The notes: generated by a model not told the origin, from the sequence alone. A stretch of 64,000 nucleotides of DNA from Bryobacterales bacterium (GCA_020851555.1 JADZCM010000001.1:1-64000); one strand, 5' to 3'; positions 9,768 to 20,315 are shown, counted from the stretch's first letter. Translations and numbers: made by a program.

Positions 9768-11840
9768 TCAGTTCTTCAGGTATTTCTCGAGCCAGGCGTG
9801 GACTTCTTGGTAGTAATAGCGGCTGTTTTCGCCTTTGAGCACCCAGTGGTTCTCGTCGGGGAACACCACCAGCCGGCTGGGAACCCGGCGCCGCTGCAAG
9901 ACGCTCCACAACTCCAGCGCCTGGTTCAGGGGCACCCGGTAATCGTTCTCGCCGTGGGTCACCAGAATGGGCGTCTGGAACCGGGCGGCGTAACGCGCCG
10001 GGTTCTGCGTGCGCCAGACCGCGCCCTGTTCCCACACCGGGCCCCCGATCCGGGCCTCCATCCAGTAGACGATGTCGGTTGTGCCCCACATCGATTCGAG
10101 GTTGAAGATGCCCGCATGGTTGATCAGACACCGGTAGCGCGTGGTGGTGGCCAGCAGCCAGTTGGCCAGGGAGCCGCCGTAACTGGCGCCGCCGGCGCAC
10201 GCCCGGCTGCCGTCGACCCAGGGATACCGGCGCGCGGCCTCGTCAGCCGCCTGGTTCAGTTCCTCGCCCGGCGTCACGAAGGGATCGCCTTCGATCCGCT
10301 GTGCGAACTGCTCGCCGAAGCCCGTCGACCCGGTGTAGTTGGTGAGCAGGATCGCATAGCCCGGCGCGGCCAGCAGGTGGTAATTCCAGCGCAGCGTGAT
10401 CTGGTCGCGCCACATGTTGTTCGGCCCCCCGTGGATGATGTGAACCAGCGGGTATTTCTTCTTCTCGTCAAAGGCCGGCGGGCGCACGATCATGTTGTGA
10501 ATCGTGCGGCCCTTCTTGCTGGTGAAAGTGAAGTGCAGAGGCGGCAGCCAGTCGAACCTTTCGGCTTCGGCCACGGCGAACTCGGTGAGGCGGTGGCGCT
10601 CTCCGCCTGCGCCGATTCGAAACACCTCCGCCGGGTTGACCGAGCTCTCCCACACCCCGGCCAGGACCGGCGTGCCGGCTGCCCGTGCGGCCGAGAGGCC
10701 GGAGTAGACGCCCCCGGCGGGCTGTCCAAGCGGGCGCGCGGCTCCGCCGGCATAGGCATACAGCCTCACCTGACCGGCGTCCTCCGCGGTGAAGTAGACG
10801 CTTTCGCCCGAGACGGCGAAGTTCTCCACCGAGCGGTCAAGCGCCGCCGTGAGCACTTCGACGGAGCCGGCTGCCGGCCAGGACAGCCGCGCCAGGCGCG
10901 TCAGGGCGTAGACCCGCTTGCCGTGCTCCTGCCGCAGGGCATAGAGGCTCTTTCCGTCGGGGGCGAAGGTAGGAGAAGAGTAACTGGCCGCGTCCCGAAC
11001 CAGTTGCTCCGGCTCGCCACCCAGGAGCGGCAGCCGGTATATCCGGTACACAGGGAACGAATAGGCGCCGGCGTCGCGATCGGTAGTCGCAACGAAAACG
11101 ATCGTCCCTCCCTCCGGCGCCCACTCCGCGTCCAGCGCTTCGCCGCTGCCCCCGGTTCCCGTGGTGGGCCGGCCGCCGTAACCGCGTGAGGCCGCCAGTC
11201 TGGTCCCCGCCAGCAGATCCCTGGCTTTTGCCCCCGGCTCGGCGGGTTGTACGAACAGGTGCGGACGGGTCTCCGAAACCCACTGGTCCCAGTAGCGGAT
11301 GGGGAATCCGTCAAAGACCCGGGCGCTGTACTTCCTGGCTTTGCGGTCCGCGGCGATCTTCCGGTTGGCCTCCTCATCGGCGGCTTCAGGATAGACGTTG
11401 GAGGTGAACAGCAGCGTCCGGCCGTCCGGGCTGAAGCGCGGCGCGGACGCGCCGGTGGCGAGCGTGGTGATGCGCACTGCCTCGCCGCCCTGCGCGATGT
11501 CGATGACGTAGATCTCGGGGGCTTCGTCGCCTTCGCGCCGCGCGGAGAAGGCTACGCGGCGGCTGTCGGGGCTCCAGGCAATGCCGCTCTCGCCGGACTT
11601 CGTCGAGGTCAGCCTGCGCGGTCCGCCGCTGCCGTCGGCGGGGACCATCCACAGGTCCGAGACCTGGTCCTTCTGGTCGTAGGCGGGCTCGGTCACCGGG
11701 AAGACGGCCCATCTGCCGTCCGGGCTCACCACCGGAGCGCCCACGCGCTTCATCAGCCACATGGCCTCGTGGGTGAGGACTTCCCCGGCGGGCGCGGCCA
11801 GTTGCGCCGTCAGCAGGAGCATCAACACGCTGCGCGTCAT
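9768..11840 (-). CDS. S9 family prolyl-oligopeptidase-like serine peptidase, exported
   Basis: A 690-residue exported peptidase that would cleave oligopeptides, often as a dipeptidyl- or acylaminoacyl-peptidase, in the periplasm. A Sec signal peptide covers residues 1 to about 18. A seven-bladed TolB/WD40-like propeller follows; several 'SPDG' or 'APDG' turns are visible. The C-terminal alpha/beta hydrolase domain carries the catalytic triad: Ser553 in 'GGASYGGSLA', Asp633 in 'THGENDYRVP' and His665 in 'PDENHWVLK'. The motif 'HGGPNNMW' forms the oxyanion region. All key residues are intact. It is probably unrelated functionally to the downstream dehydrogenase despite the 22-base spacing. Confidence 0.92.
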   Translation of the reverse strand: MTRSVLMLLLTAQLAAPAGEVLTHEAMWLMKRVGAPVVSPDGRWAVFPVTEPAYDQKDQVSDLWMVPADGSGGPRRLTSTKSGESGIAWSPDSRRVAFSARREGDEAPEIYVIDIAQGGEAVRITTLATGASAPRFSPDGRTLLFTSNVYPEAADEEANRKIAADRKARKYSARVFDGFPIRYWDQWVSETRPHLFVQPAEPGAKARDLLAGTRLAASRGYGGRPTTGTGGSGEALDAEWAPEGGTIVFVATTDRDAGAYSFPVYRIYRLPLLGGEPEQLVRDAASYSSPTFAPDGKSLYALRQEHGKRVYALTRLARLSWPAAGSVEVLTAALDRSVENFAVSGESVYFTAEDAGQVRLYAYAGGAARPLGQPAGGVYSGLSAARAAGTPVLAGVWESSVNPAEVFRIGAGGERHRLTEFAVAEAERFDWLPPLHFTFTSKKGRTIHNMIVRPPAFDEKKKYPLVHIIHGGPNNMWRDQITLRWNYHLLAAPGYAILLTNYTGSTGFGEQFAQRIEGDPFVTPGEELNQAADEAARRYPWVDGSRACAGGASYGGSLANWLLATTTRYRCLINHAGIFNLESMWGTTDIVYWMEARIGGPVWEQGAVWRTQNPARYAARFQTPILVTHGENDYRVPLNQALELWSVLQRRRVPSRLVVFPDENHWVLKGENSRYYYQEVHAWLEKYLKN

Positions 11841-11907
11841 ATCCGGGAGTCTAACAGATGGCGTCCGCCGGGGGTTCTCTCAACCCGGTGTGCCAAAATG
11901 AAGGGCT

Positions 11908-13464
11908 ATGCCCAAAATCCAACGTGCTCTTATCAGCCTTACAGATAAAACCGGCTTGCGTGAATTCGGGCTCGGTTTGCAGAGTTTCGGGGTGGAGATT
12001 CTCTCCACGGGAGGAACCGCGAAACTGCTGCGTGAAGCCGGCGTCAGCGTGCGCGATGTCTCCGAAGTGACCGCTTTCCCCGAGATGCTGGACGGCCGGG
12101 TGAAGACCATCCATCCACGGATCGCCGGCGGAGTTCTCGCCATCCGGTCGAACCCGGAGCATATGCGGGCGCTGGAGGCGCACGGGATCGCCCCCATCGA
12201 CATGGTGGTGGTGAATCTTTACGCCTTCGAGAAGGTGGCGGCCAAGCCCGGCGTCGCGGTTCCGGAGCTGATCGAGAATATTGACATCGGAGGACCCACG
12301 CTCATCCGCGCCGCGGCCAAAAATTACCAGGATGTGGCCGTGGTGGTTTCGCCCGGCGACTACAGCGCGATTCTGGGCGAGATGCAGGTGGGCCAGGGCA
12401 GTCTCTCGCCCGCCACGCACTGGCGGCTGGCCAGGAAGGCGTTCCGCCTGACCGCCGACTACGACCGCGCCATCAGCGCCCGGCTGGCGCGCATCGACTA
12501 CGAAGGCGACGGCTTCGCCGACCGGGAATCGGTCTTGCCCGCCCTGCTGGACCTCCGGGCCGACCTGGCCTTGCCGTTGCGTTACGGGGAGAACCCTCAC
12601 CAGCAGGCGGCGATGTACTCGGACCGGCAGCGGGGCATAGCGGGGGCCGAGCAGCTCCAGGGCAGAGAGCTTTCCTACAACAACCTGGTGGACCTGGACG
12701 CCGCCTGGCAACTCGTCCAGGAGTTCGACGGGCCTGCCTCAGCCATCATCAAGCACACCAACCCCTGCGGCTGCGCCGAGGGGTCGCTTCAAGTGGAAAG
12801 CTACCGCAAGGCCTTCGCGTGCGACCCCGTTTCCGCTTACGGCGGGGTGCTGGCGTTCAACCGGCCGCTGGATGAAGAGACCGCCCTGGAGATCGCCCGG
12901 ACGTTCATCGAGGCGATTGCGGCGCCCGGGTATTCGGTCAAGGCGCTGGCCATTCTGGCGGCGAAGAAAAACCTGCGGCTGCTGCGCGTGACCAATCCGG
13001 CGCCTGACGCGCTGGTAGTGAAGTCGATCAGCGGAGGATTCCTGGCTCAGACGGCGGACCTGCACCGGCTGGAGAGGGCGGGCGTCCAGGTGAAGACGGA
13101 CCGCGCCCCGTCCGAGGAGGAGTGGGCCGCGCTGGAGTTCGGCTGGAAGGTGGCCAAGCACGTGAAGAGCAACGCCATCGTGTTCGCGCGCGCGGGCCAG
13201 ACGGTGGGGGTGGGCGCCGGCCAGATGAGCCGCGTCGATTCGGTTAAGATCGCCGCCATGAAGGCGGTGCTGCCGCTCCAGGGTACGGTCGTCGCTTCGG
13301 ACGCGTTCTTCCCGTTCCCGGACGGCGTCGAAGAGGCGGCCCGCCACGGAGCGACGGCGGTGATTCAGCCGGGTGGTTCGGTCAAGGACGCCGACGTAAT
13401 CGCCGCGGCCAATCGCCTCGGCCTCGCCATGGTCTTCACCGGCGTGCGCCATTTCCGGCATTGA
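11908..13464 (+). CDS. purH: Bifunctional AICAR transformylase / IMP cyclohydrolase
   Basis: A 518-residue PurH catalysing the last two steps of de novo IMP synthesis: formyl transfer from 10-formyl-THF to AICAR, then ring closure. The N-terminal MGS-like cyclohydrolase domain (about 1-150) shows 'ALISLTDKTGL', 'ILSTGGTAKLL' and 'VKTIHPRIAGG'. The transformylase domain shows 'LRYGENPHQQAAMY' and the catalytic Lys-His in 'IKHTNPCGCA' near 281-290. It ends with the typical 'AVIQPGGSVKDADVI' and 'GVRHFRH'. Length is normal. It is a lone gene here, not in a pur operon, and converges on the CheX gene with 11 bases between stops. Confidence 0.97.
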   Translation: MPKIQRALISLTDKTGLREFGLGLQSFGVEILSTGGTAKLLREAGVSVRDVSEVTAFPEMLDGRVKTIHPRIAGGVLAIRSNPEHMRALEAHGIAPIDMVVVNLYAFEKVAAKPGVAVPELIENIDIGGPTLIRAAAKNYQDVAVVVSPGDYSAILGEMQVGQGSLSPATHWRLARKAFRLTADYDRAISARLARIDYEGDGFADRESVLPALLDLRADLALPLRYGENPHQQAAMYSDRQRGIAGAEQLQGRELSYNNLVDLDAAWQLVQEFDGPASAIIKHTNPCGCAEGSLQVESYRKAFACDPVSAYGGVLAFNRPLDEETALEIARTFIEAIAAPGYSVKALAILAAKKNLRLLRVTNPAPDALVVKSISGGFLAQTADLHRLERAGVQVKTDRAPSEEEWAALEFGWKVAKHVKSNAIVFARAGQTVGVGAGQMSRVDSVKIAAMKAVLPLQGTVVASDAFFPFPDGVEEAARHGATAVIQPGGSVKDADVIAAANRLGLAMVFTGVRHFRH

Positions 13465-13475
13465 GCACGCCAGTT

Positions 13476-14015
13476 TCAGCGCTGCGATACTTCCGGCTGG
13501 CAGGGGCCGTGGCGCGCGGGCGGGTTGGCCTGGAGGCCGGGAGCCAGGCAGATCTTCACTTCGAGCGGTTCGCCATCCAGCCTGAACCGTGAGATGCTGA
13601 GCTGCCCGTCCCTGACGTTGCGGGTCGAGAAGTTCCGGCCATAGACCACGGTCGGCGTGCTCAGGCCCATGGGGCCGAGGGCCTCCTCCAATCCGGCTTT
13701 CACGTTGCCGATGATCATGTTGGTGACCTCGGCCATGACGTCCAGCACCTCCTCGCCTACCGCAGTAACCGGAGTCATGAGCATCCGGGAGGTGACCCGG
13801 CAGGCCAGAGGACCCGAACAAGAGACGCAGCCGGTACCCGCCCACCGGCCGGTCAAACCGACCAGGGATACAACCCCCTCCGCCGGCGCGAGAAAAGCAG
13901 CGGCTTCAGAGGGCGGCCGCTCGCAGGTGACTTCCATCCCAAGCATCGTGGTGAACACCTCGTGCGCGGCCGCCTGAATGATCTGCACAACTGTCTGTGA
14001 ACTGGGGGCCGGCAT
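13476..14015 (-). CDS. CheX-like chemotaxis phosphatase domain protein
   Basis: A 179-residue CheC/CheX-superfamily protein. The core has the 'GxxxxSG' strand region and the helix 'EEVLDVMAEVTNMIIGNVK', which supplies the Glu and Asn that act in dephosphorylation of CheY-P in this family. It ends in a short Pro-rich tail. It lies 22 bases downstream of a single-domain CheY-like receiver on the same strand, so the pair could form a receiver-phosphatase switch. No CheA, CheW or flagellar gene is in the window, so a link to motility is not shown. Confidence 0.8.
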   Translation of the reverse strand: MPAPSSQTVVQIIQAAAHEVFTTMLGMEVTCERPPSEAAAFLAPAEGVVSLVGLTGRWAGTGCVSCSGPLACRVTSRMLMTPVTAVGEEVLDVMAEVTNMIIGNVKAGLEEALGPMGLSTPTVVYGRNFSTRNVRDGQLSISRFRLDGEPLEVKICLAPGLQANPPARHGPCQPEVSQR

Positions 14016-14037
14016 GAGGACCCGGGCTGATGCGCGC

Positions 14038-14421
14038 TCAGAAGAGGCTCAGCACTCTCTCCTTTATCTGGTCCGCTGTGAACGGCTTGCGAACATAGCC
14101 CGCGGCGCCGAGGTCCACGGCCTCCATCACCCGGCTCTGGTTGCCTTCGGTTGTGACCATCACGACGGGAATGGAGCGCCACCGCGGGTCGGCCTTCATC
14201 CCGGCAAGGAACTGAAGGCCGTCCATGTTCGGCATGTGGATGTCGGACAGCACCAGGTGAATGTGGTTCGCCTTCAACGCCTGGAGCGCTTCCAGGCCGT
14301 CCCCCGCCTCGTAGATCTCGCCCAGCGGGAGTTCCGCCTGGCGGAGAACGCGCTGCAGTATCTTCCGGATGGCGGCCGAATCGTCCACGAGGAGGATGTT
14401 TAGCGGTGTCGGGATGGCCAC
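14038..14421 (-). CDS. Single-domain CheY-like response regulator
   Basis: A 127-residue stand-alone receiver domain. The acidic pair D13/D14 ('LLVDDSAAIRK'), the phospho-acceptor D60 ('LVLSDIHMPNMDG'), the Thr near 90 ('MVTTEG') and K112 ('YVRKPF') are all present, so phosphorylation chemistry should be intact. There is no output domain; signalling must go through protein contact. The neighbour encoded directly downstream is a CheX-type phosphatase, the likely partner. The cognate kinase is not in the window. Confidence 0.9.
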   Translation of the reverse strand: MAIPTPLNILLVDDSAAIRKILQRVLRQAELPLGEIYEAGDGLEALQALKANHIHLVLSDIHMPNMDGLQFLAGMKADPRWRSIPVVMVTTEGNQSRVMEAVDLGAAGYVRKPFTADQIKERVLSLF

Positions 14422-14487
14422 GCGATTACTACTATCGATGGGTCCGGCCCGCTTCTTTAGGCGGGCAGCCGTGGAAAAACCGGCCCT

Positions 14488-15378
14488 TCAGTCCAGCGGC
14501 CTGATACGGATGTTCCGGTAGCGGCAGACACGGCCGGGAAGCCAGCGGTCCTTTCCCATCCAGAGGTCGTCGCCGCTGTCGTGTACTTCCAGGGCGATGT
14601 GGCCCTGCCGTCCCAGCAACTTCCGAACGGCCTGGCGGTCGTAATTGGGGGCCTCCAGCGTAGCCGCGTCCAGCTCGGCGATCCGCGATCCGTTTACCCA
14701 GGTGGTGATGCGGGGCAGTTCGCCCACCGAGCGAATCTTCAGCGTGTTCCACTGGCCGAACTTCCACACGCGGAAGAACTCCTCGGGCGCCGAGTGCCAG
14801 GCCAGCTTGCGGATCTCCTCATCGGGGGCCGGTTCCCGGTGCAGGCCCGCCACGCGGCGGCTCGAATCAAAGGTGGGGTTGAAAGCGTAGTGCCGCGCCC
14901 GCCAGTTGCCGATGCCGTTTCCGAAGAAGGTCCCGACCGAACCCAGCATGCGGTAGTCCATATGCACCTGGAAGCCCTGTCCTCCGTTGTCCGTGGCGCG
15001 GATCATGATACCGCTGTCGGTCGCCCAATCCGGGTTCGCGTCCAGGAGCAACTCGAAATCGCCAAAAACCTCTTCGGTGATGAGATAGGCGCCCAACCGC
15101 GATCCCGGCGGGTCCTGGCCGCCGGTAATCGCGCCTCCCTCCACCACCCACCGGCCTTTCGATGCAAGCGCCTTCTGGAAGCCGGGGCTTTGCGGCGAGG
15201 GCTCCGGAGCGCCGGGGTAAGCGGCGACAGGCACTCTGGGAATGGCCCGCCAGCCCGCCAGGGTCTTTCCGTCAAACAGGGGCCGCCACCCGGCCTCAGG
15301 ACTCCGCCGGCACCCCAGCGCGGCCGCCGGGGCGCCGAGCAGGAATGCGCGCCGCGAGGTGGTGATATGTGGTTGCAT
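14488..15378 (-). CDS. DUF1080 (3-keto-disaccharide hydrolase) protein with Tat-type leader
   Basis: A 296-residue member of the same family as the protein at 5223-6068, but with a different export route. The N-terminus 'TTSRRAFLLGAPAAALGC' combines a twin-arginine motif with a possible lipobox Cys, suggesting a Tat-exported, perhaps lipid-anchored protein. The domain starts at 'WRPLFDGKTLAGW' and includes 'DSGIMIRATDNGGQGFQVHM' and the late 'HIALEVHDSGDDLWMG' and 'CRYRNIRIRPL'. The expected action is hydrolysis of 3-keto-glycosides outside the cytoplasm. A 6-bp GC-rich inverted repeat at 14447-14466 follows the stop codon but lacks a T tract. Confidence 0.85.
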   Translation of the reverse strand: MQPHITTSRRAFLLGAPAAALGCRRSPEAGWRPLFDGKTLAGWRAIPRVPVAAYPGAPEPSPQSPGFQKALASKGRWVVEGGAITGGQDPPGSRLGAYLITEEVFGDFELLLDANPDWATDSGIMIRATDNGGQGFQVHMDYRMLGSVGTFFGNGIGNWRARHYAFNPTFDSSRRVAGLHREPAPDEEIRKLAWHSAPEEFFRVWKFGQWNTLKIRSVGELPRITTWVNGSRIAELDAATLEAPNYDRQAVRKLLGRQGHIALEVHDSGDDLWMGKDRWLPGRVCRYRNIRIRPLD

Positions 15379-15421
15379 GGGGCGAAGCGCATTCTACATC
15401 ACTTCGCCCCCGGTCTGCGGC

Positions 15422-15733
15422 TCAGTTCACCACGAGCTGGACGTTGGTGCCGCCCAGCCGGATCTCCTTGATGTGCATCCGGCTGTCCTTCCGCTCCAGA
15501 CGCAGCGAGGTTGACCGGTGCCGCTGCGGCGTGTTCTCAACTTGCACGTCGGCCTCGACCGCCGCCGGGCCGTTCTTGAGCCGGATCTTGCTCCCGTCCA
15601 CTTCCAGTTTGTACTGGCCTGCCTGCAACTCGGTTCCCGCCAGGACGGCCGGCTGGAACAGGTTGACCGTGTACGATTTCGCGCTGGCGACGGACAAGGC
15701 CACGGTCAGAAAAACCACTGCGATTCTCAACAT
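15422..15733 (-). CDS. Small exported protein of unknown function
   Basis: A 103-residue exported protein with a clear Sec signal peptide (1 to about 20, ending near 'SVASAKS'). The mature part is about 80 residues of predicted beta strands, with 'LEVDGSKIRLKNG' and 'MHIKEIRLGGTNVQLVVN'. The start at 15733 is supported by a GGGAGGGAACG ribosome site. Short exported beta-rich proteins like this are common in Acidobacteriota, but I do not know a function. It diverges from ilvD. Confidence 0.7.
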   Translation of the reverse strand: MLRIAVVFLTVALSVASAKSYTVNLFQPAVLAGTELQAGQYKLEVDGSKIRLKNGPAAVEADVQVENTPQRHRSTSLRLERKDSRMHIKEIRLGGTNVQLVVN

Positions 15734-15860
15734 TCGTTCCCTCCCGAGCCCCCCGTACGATGGTCCGGGCTGCTCATATTGCAATACGCAACCGCGGCGG
15801 TCCACGTTCGCGGAATCCGCCGCCGGCGCGCTTCAGCCCCGCGTCTGCGAAAATGAGAGC

Positions 15861-17588
15861 ATGAACCCCGGCATAGAGGACATCCGTAAGCGCGGGAGCC
15901 GCATCCTCAAGGACGGAATGAAGATGCTGCCCGCCGCCAGCTTGATGAAGGCGGAGGGGCTGATCCGCTCTTTAGAAGACCTGTCGAAGCCGATCGTCAC
16001 AATCGTGAACTCCTACACAACGCAGATCCCCGGGCACGCGCACCTGGACAAGCTGGGCGCGGTGCTCAAGGACGAACTGGAGTCGCTCGGCTTCAGCGTG
16101 TGGTACACGAACGTGGGCGGCGCCATCTGCGACGGCATCGCCATGGGGCACTTCGGCATGAAGTACTCCCTGCCCTCGCGCGAGCTGATCACGGACCAGA
16201 TCGAGACCATCGTCGGAGCGCACCCATGCGACGGCTGGATCGGCATTGGCAACTGCGACAAGATAGTCCCCGCCATGCTGAACGCCATGGCGCGGCTGAA
16301 CATCCCGTCGGTTTATGTGAGCGGCGGGCCGATGCTGGCGGGCGCGGGCAACACGGACCTGATCTCGGTTTTTGAGGGAGTCGGCCTGCACAGCGTCGGC
16401 AAGCTCTCGGACCAGGGTCTGCGGCAACTGGCGGAAACGTCCTGCCCCGGCTGCGGGAGTTGCTCGGGCATGTTCACGGCCAACTCGATGAACTGCCTGG
16501 CGGAAGCGATCGGTCTGGCGCTGCCCGGCAACGGCACCATTACCGCGGAGGTCTGGACAAACGGACCGGGTTCCGGCACCCGGCTGAATCCGGAGCGGCT
16601 CGAGTTGGTCCGTCAGGCCGGCCGCGCCTTGAAACGCTGCATGGAGAAGGGCCTCCGTCCGCTGGACATCCTCACGCGCCAGGCGCTGGATAACGGCTTC
16701 GTGCTGGACGTGGCGATGGGCGGCTCGACCAATACCGTGCTGCACGGTCTGGCGCTGGCGCACTCGGCGGGCATCGCCTACGACCTGGACCGGCTCAACC
16801 AGATCAGCCTGCGGACGCCCAACATCTGCAAGGTGGCCCCCTCAAGGCCCGAAGTGCACGTCGAGGACGTGCATCGGGCGGGCGGAATCGGCGCGATTCT
16901 GAAAGAAATCGCGCGGCACGGCGGCACGGGGCTCGACCTGGACGTGCCCACGATTGCCGGAACGCTCGCCGAGTATGTGAATGCGGCCCGCGATCCCGAC
17001 GGCGAGGTGATCCGCACGCTGGACCGGGCCTTTTCCGAAACCGGCGGGCTGGCCGTACTCTTCGGCAACCTCGCGCCCCGCGGTTCGGTGGTCAAGACGG
17101 CCGGGGTGGACCCCTCCATGATGGAGTTCGAAGGCCCCGCCCGCATCTACGAGTCTCAGGAAGCCGCGCTCGAGGGGATCCTTAGGCGGGAAGTCAAGGA
17201 CGGCGACGTGGTGGTCATCCGCTACGAAGGCCCGCGCGGAGGGCCGGGCATGCAGGAGATGCTCTCCCCGACTTCGGCCCTTTCGGGGGCGGGCACGCGG
17301 GCCGCGCTCATCACCGACGGCCGATTTTCGGGGGGCACCCGCGGCCTTTGCGTCGGCCACGTAGCGCCCGAAGCGGCGGCCGGAGGGCCTATCGCCGCGG
17401 TTCGCGAAGGAGACCGGATCTACATCAACGCAATCGAGCGCAAGCTGGAGTTGCGGGTCAGCGGCGAGGAGATCCAGCGTCGGCTCCAGGCGCTGCCGCC
17501 CTTCGAGCCCAAAGTGACCCGCGGATGGCTGGCCCGCTATCTCCGCCACGTGACCAGCGCCGACACGGGAGCGGTGTTCGAGATCTGA
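15861..17588 (+). CDS. ilvD: Dihydroxy-acid dehydratase
   Basis: A 575-residue IlvD/Edd enzyme that dehydrates 2,3-dihydroxy-isovalerate and -methylvalerate in branched-chain amino acid synthesis, using an iron-sulfur cluster. The cluster Cys residues are visible in '[12 protein letters not shown]' and '[19 protein letters not shown]'. The '[14 protein letters not shown]' and '[14 protein letters not shown]' motifs are canonical. The ATG at 15861 begins the conserved N-terminus; the frame is open upstream but that part is not IlvD. It is followed after 16 bases by galT on the same strand. Edd (6-phosphogluconate dehydratase) is less likely given the overall match. Confidence 0.96.
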   Translation: MNPGIEDIRKRGSRILKDGMKMLPAASLMKAEGLIRSLEDLSKPIVTIVNSYTTQIPGHAHLDKLGAVLKDELESLGFSVWYTNVGGAICDGIAMGHFGMKYSLPSRELITDQIETIVGAHPCDGWIGIGNCDKIVPAMLNAMARLNIPSVYVSGGPMLAGAGNTDLISVFEGVGLHSVGKLSDQGLRQLAETSCPGCGSCSGMFTANSMNCLAEAIGLALPGNGTITAEVWTNGPGSGTRLNPERLELVRQAGRALKRCMEKGLRPLDILTRQALDNGFVLDVAMGGSTNTVLHGLALAHSAGIAYDLDRLNQISLRTPNICKVAPSRPEVHVEDVHRAGGIGAILKEIARHGGTGLDLDVPTIAGTLAEYVNAARDPDGEVIRTLDRAFSETGGLAVLFGNLAPRGSVVKTAGVDPSMMEFEGPARIYESQEAALEGILRREVKDGDVVVIRYEGPRGGPGMQEMLSPTSALSGAGTRAALITDGRFSGGTRGLCVGHVAPEAAAGGPIAAVREGDRIYINAIERKLELRVSGEEIQRRLQALPPFEPKVTRGWLARYLRHVTSADTGAVFEI

Positions 17589-17604
17589 AGCCGCGGCGAG
17601 GCGC

Positions 17605-18645
17605 ATGTTCGACCTGAAGGCGCATCCACACCGGAGGCTGAACCCGCTGACGCGCGAGTGGGTTCTGGTGTCGCCCCACCGCACCGCCCGCCCATGGCAG
17701 GGCCAGGTGGAGCGCCTGCCCGCGACGCGGCCGCCCGAGTACGACCCCGGCTGTTATCTTTGCCCCGGCAATCCGCGCGCCGGCGGCGCCCGCAACCCGG
17801 ACTACCGCGCGACGTTCGTCTTCGAGAACGACTTCGCGGCGATGCGCCCGGCCACGCCCCCGGGCGAACTCCGGGAGTCCGGCCTGCTGGTGGCGGAGGC
17901 GGAGCCCGGCATCTGCCGCGTGGTGTGCTTTTCGCCGCGCCATGATCTGACGCTGGCGCGGATGAGCGTCGAAGGCGTCCGGACGGTGGTGGACACGTGG
18001 GCCGATCAGTGGCTGGAACTCGGCGATTTCGAAGCCATTCGTTACGTTCAGATCTTCGAGAACCGGGGCGGAATGATGGGCGCCAGCAACCCGCACCCGC
18101 ACGGCCAGATCTGGGCCAATCACCGGCTGCCGAACGAAGTGCGAAAGGAGCAGGAGTCGCAAAGCGATTATTTCGAAGCGAAACGCTCCTGCCTGCTGTG
18201 CGACTACCTGAAGATCGAACGCGCGCTGGGCGAGCGGCTGGTCTGTGAGAACGCATTCTTCACGGCCCTCGTCCCTTTCTGGGCGGTCTGGCCCTTCGAG
18301 GTGCTGATCCTCGCGCGCGAGCACGTCACGGCCCTGGATCAGGCCGGCGGGGCCATGCGCGACGCCTTGGCCGAAATCTTCAAACGCGTCACGTGCCGGT
18401 ACGACAACCTGTTCGCCGCGCCTTTCCCGTATTCCTCCGGCTTTCACCAGCGCCCCTCGGACGGCGAGCCGCACCCGGAATGGCACCTGCACGCGCACTT
18501 TTTCCCGCCTCTGCTCCGCTCGGCAACCGTGCGCAAGTTCATGGTGGGCTACGAACTGCTGGGCCAGCCGCAGCGCGACATCACGCCGGAAGCCGCGGCC
18601 GGGCAACTTCGGGCTGTGCAAGAGGAACCGCTGGAGGGCGTGTGA
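17605..18645 (+). CDS. galT: Galactose-1-phosphate uridylyltransferase
   Basis: A 346-residue GalT of the histidine-triad superfamily. It exchanges UMP between UDP-glucose and galactose 1-phosphate in the Leloir pathway. The zinc-type 'CYLCPGN' (C50, C53) and the active-site '[10 protein letters not shown]' are present, with His166 the nucleophile by position. The late '[15 protein letters not shown]' supplies further metal/active-site histidines. Length is normal. Its stop codon overlaps the GTG start of the VWFA gene by 4 bases, implying translational coupling. No galK or galE is present here. Confidence 0.95.
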   Translation: MFDLKAHPHRRLNPLTREWVLVSPHRTARPWQGQVERLPATRPPEYDPGCYLCPGNPRAGGARNPDYRATFVFENDFAAMRPATPPGELRESGLLVAEAEPGICRVVCFSPRHDLTLARMSVEGVRTVVDTWADQWLELGDFEAIRYVQIFENRGGMMGASNPHPHGQIWANHRLPNEVRKEQESQSDYFEAKRSCLLCDYLKIERALGERLVCENAFFTALVPFWAVWPFEVLILAREHVTALDQAGGAMRDALAEIFKRVTCRYDNLFAAPFPYSSGFHQRPSDGEPHPEWHLHAHFFPPLLRSATVRKFMVGYELLGQPQRDITPEAAAGQLRAVQEEPLEGV

Positions 18646-20303
18646 CGGCCCGGGCCGCACTGGCGCCGGTTCTGGCGTGCCTGGCGCTGCCGCCGGGACA
18701 GGGCGCGACCGTGCGGATCCGCAACGACTTCGGCGGCGTCGCGGTCCGGGCCGTCATGGGCGCGGAGAAGCCCGCCGTGCAGTCCTCGGGCGTCACGCGC
18801 CCCGCGCGGCCCGACGATGTCCGCTACAGCCAGGAACGCGGTGTCTTCGGCGTAGAGTGCCGCCCTGCCGACGGCGCCCGCGTGGATCTCGACGTGACGG
18901 TGCCGCATACCGTCTACCTGGAGGTCACAACCAGGAGCGGAGGAATTTCGATTTCCGGCCTGGTGCGCGACGCCAATCTGGTGACCGACACCGGCGCGAT
19001 CCGCCTGGCGGTCCCCTGGCGTCTGGCGACTCTGAGTGTGCGCTCGCTGGCCCGTCCCAAGGAGATTCTGCTGCCGGACTTGGATTACGCGGAATTCCCC
19101 TACGGCGCCCGCCAGGGATACTGGACCTTCCTGGACGCCCCGCCCGGCTTCAGCGCAGCGGCGGCGGACCCGAAGGAACCGCTCCGCTACGCGAAGGATC
19201 TGGACCGCGGGATGTCCCTCCGGGGATATCTGTACGGCAGCATACGGGTGCGGGGCAACGCGCTGGAACGGCTGGTCGTGTCCGACATCCCGGTGGGTCC
19301 GGGTTCCTGGATCAGGCTGCCGGGTTCGGCGCTGGAGATTCTCGACGGCTACCTCGCGCATGGCCTCACTCCTGCCGCGTCCATCGCTCCCCCGGGAGGC
19401 GACTCGATCGAAACCCGGCCGGCGCTGCCGCGCTTCGTCGCCCAGGTGCGAATGGTCAACCTCACCGGACCGGTATACGATGGCGAGGGCCGCCCCGTGC
19501 CGGGCCTGAAGGCTGAAGACTTCGAAGTCCTGGAGGACGGGGCGCCGCAGATTCCGGCCTACGTGGGCTCGGATGAGCCTCCGTTCAACCTCATCCTGCT
19601 GCTCGATCTTAGCGCCACTACTCTGCCCAGCCGGGCCGCACAGGCGGAGGCTGCCCGCCAGTTTGCCGGAATCGCGCGGCCGGAGGACCGTGTCGCCATC
19701 TATGCGCTGGGCGAGAACCTGTTTCAGGTGATCTCGCCGCTGACCACGGACCGCGCGCGGTTAATGCGCCTGATCGATGGCTTGCCCGCCCTGGGCGGGA
19801 CTTCCCCCCTCTACGACGCGATCGTCCTGGCCATGGCCCAGGAGGCTCTCCAGCTTCTCGGCGAGGAGAGAACCGCGCTGGTGGTGATCACCGACGGCGT
19901 CGACAACTCCCTCCACACGGCCGCCGCCGGCTCGCGGACTTCCTTCGACCGCCTGCTCGGATTCGTCCGCAGCATGCCCGTGCTGGTGTATCCCATCCTG
20001 CTTCCCGCGCCTTCCCGGCAGCGGCCCTTCGCGGCGTCCGAGGCCGTGATCGCCACGGTCCCCGAAGCCCGCCGGAGGATGCAGTTACTGGCGGAGGCCA
20101 GCGGAGGACGGCTGTTCGACGCGGGCCCGGCATTCAGCATGCGGACCCTGTACCCCCTGGTCGCCGAGGAACTGCGCCACGTCTACACCGTGGCTTACTA
20201 CCCGCGCCGTCACGATCTGGACGGAAGGTGGCGGCGGGTCGCCGTGAAGGTCAAACGTCCGGGCGTCACCTTCCGGACACGCGAGGGCTACTATGCGCGC
20301 TGA
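18642..20303 (+). CDS. Exported VWFA-domain protein, acidobacterial type
   Basis: A 553-residue exported protein. After a signal peptide, residues to about 250 form a beta-rich region resembling DUF4097-like sheets ('[12 protein letters not shown]'). Then comes the acidobacterial VWFA-related architecture: a beta domain with '[23 protein letters not shown]', and a von Willebrand A domain. Its MIDAS motif is 'LDLSAT' (D322-x-S-x-T326), with '[10 protein letters not shown]' further on. Such proteins bind metal and probably ligands at the cell surface; the ligand is unknown. The GTG at 18642 overlaps the galT stop (GTGA), and this start gives a signal peptide. It is convergent with the gene at 20316. 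Confidence 0.85.
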   Translation: MTARAALAPVLACLALPPGQGATVRIRNDFGGVAVRAVMGAEKPAVQSSGVTRPARPDDVRYSQERGVFGVECRPADGARVDLDVTVPHTVYLEVTTRSGGISISGLVRDANLVTDTGAIRLAVPWRLATLSVRSLARPKEILLPDLDYAEFPYGARQGYWTFLDAPPGFSAAAADPKEPLRYAKDLDRGMSLRGYLYGSIRVRGNALERLVVSDIPVGPGSWIRLPGSALEILDGYLAHGLTPAASIAPPGGDSIETRPALPRFVAQVRMVNLTGPVYDGEGRPVPGLKAEDFEVLEDGAPQIPAYVGSDEPPFNLILLLDLSATTLPSRAAQAEAARQFAGIARPEDRVAIYALGENLFQVISPLTTDRARLMRLIDGLPALGGTSPLYDAIVLAMAQEALQLLGEERTALVVITDGVDNSLHTAAAGSRTSFDRLLGFVRSMPVLVYPILLPAPSRQRPFAASEAVIATVPEARRRMQLLAEASGGRLFDAGPAFSMRTLYPLVAEELRHVYTVAYYPRRHDLDGRWRRVAVKVKRPGVTFRTREGYYAR

Positions 20304-20315
20304 CGGGCGGACGCT

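Noticed and set aside
14447..14466. GC-rich hairpin as a terminator after the DUF1080 gene
   Set aside because: The stem is only 6 bp with an 8-base loop, and no T tract follows on the minus strand.
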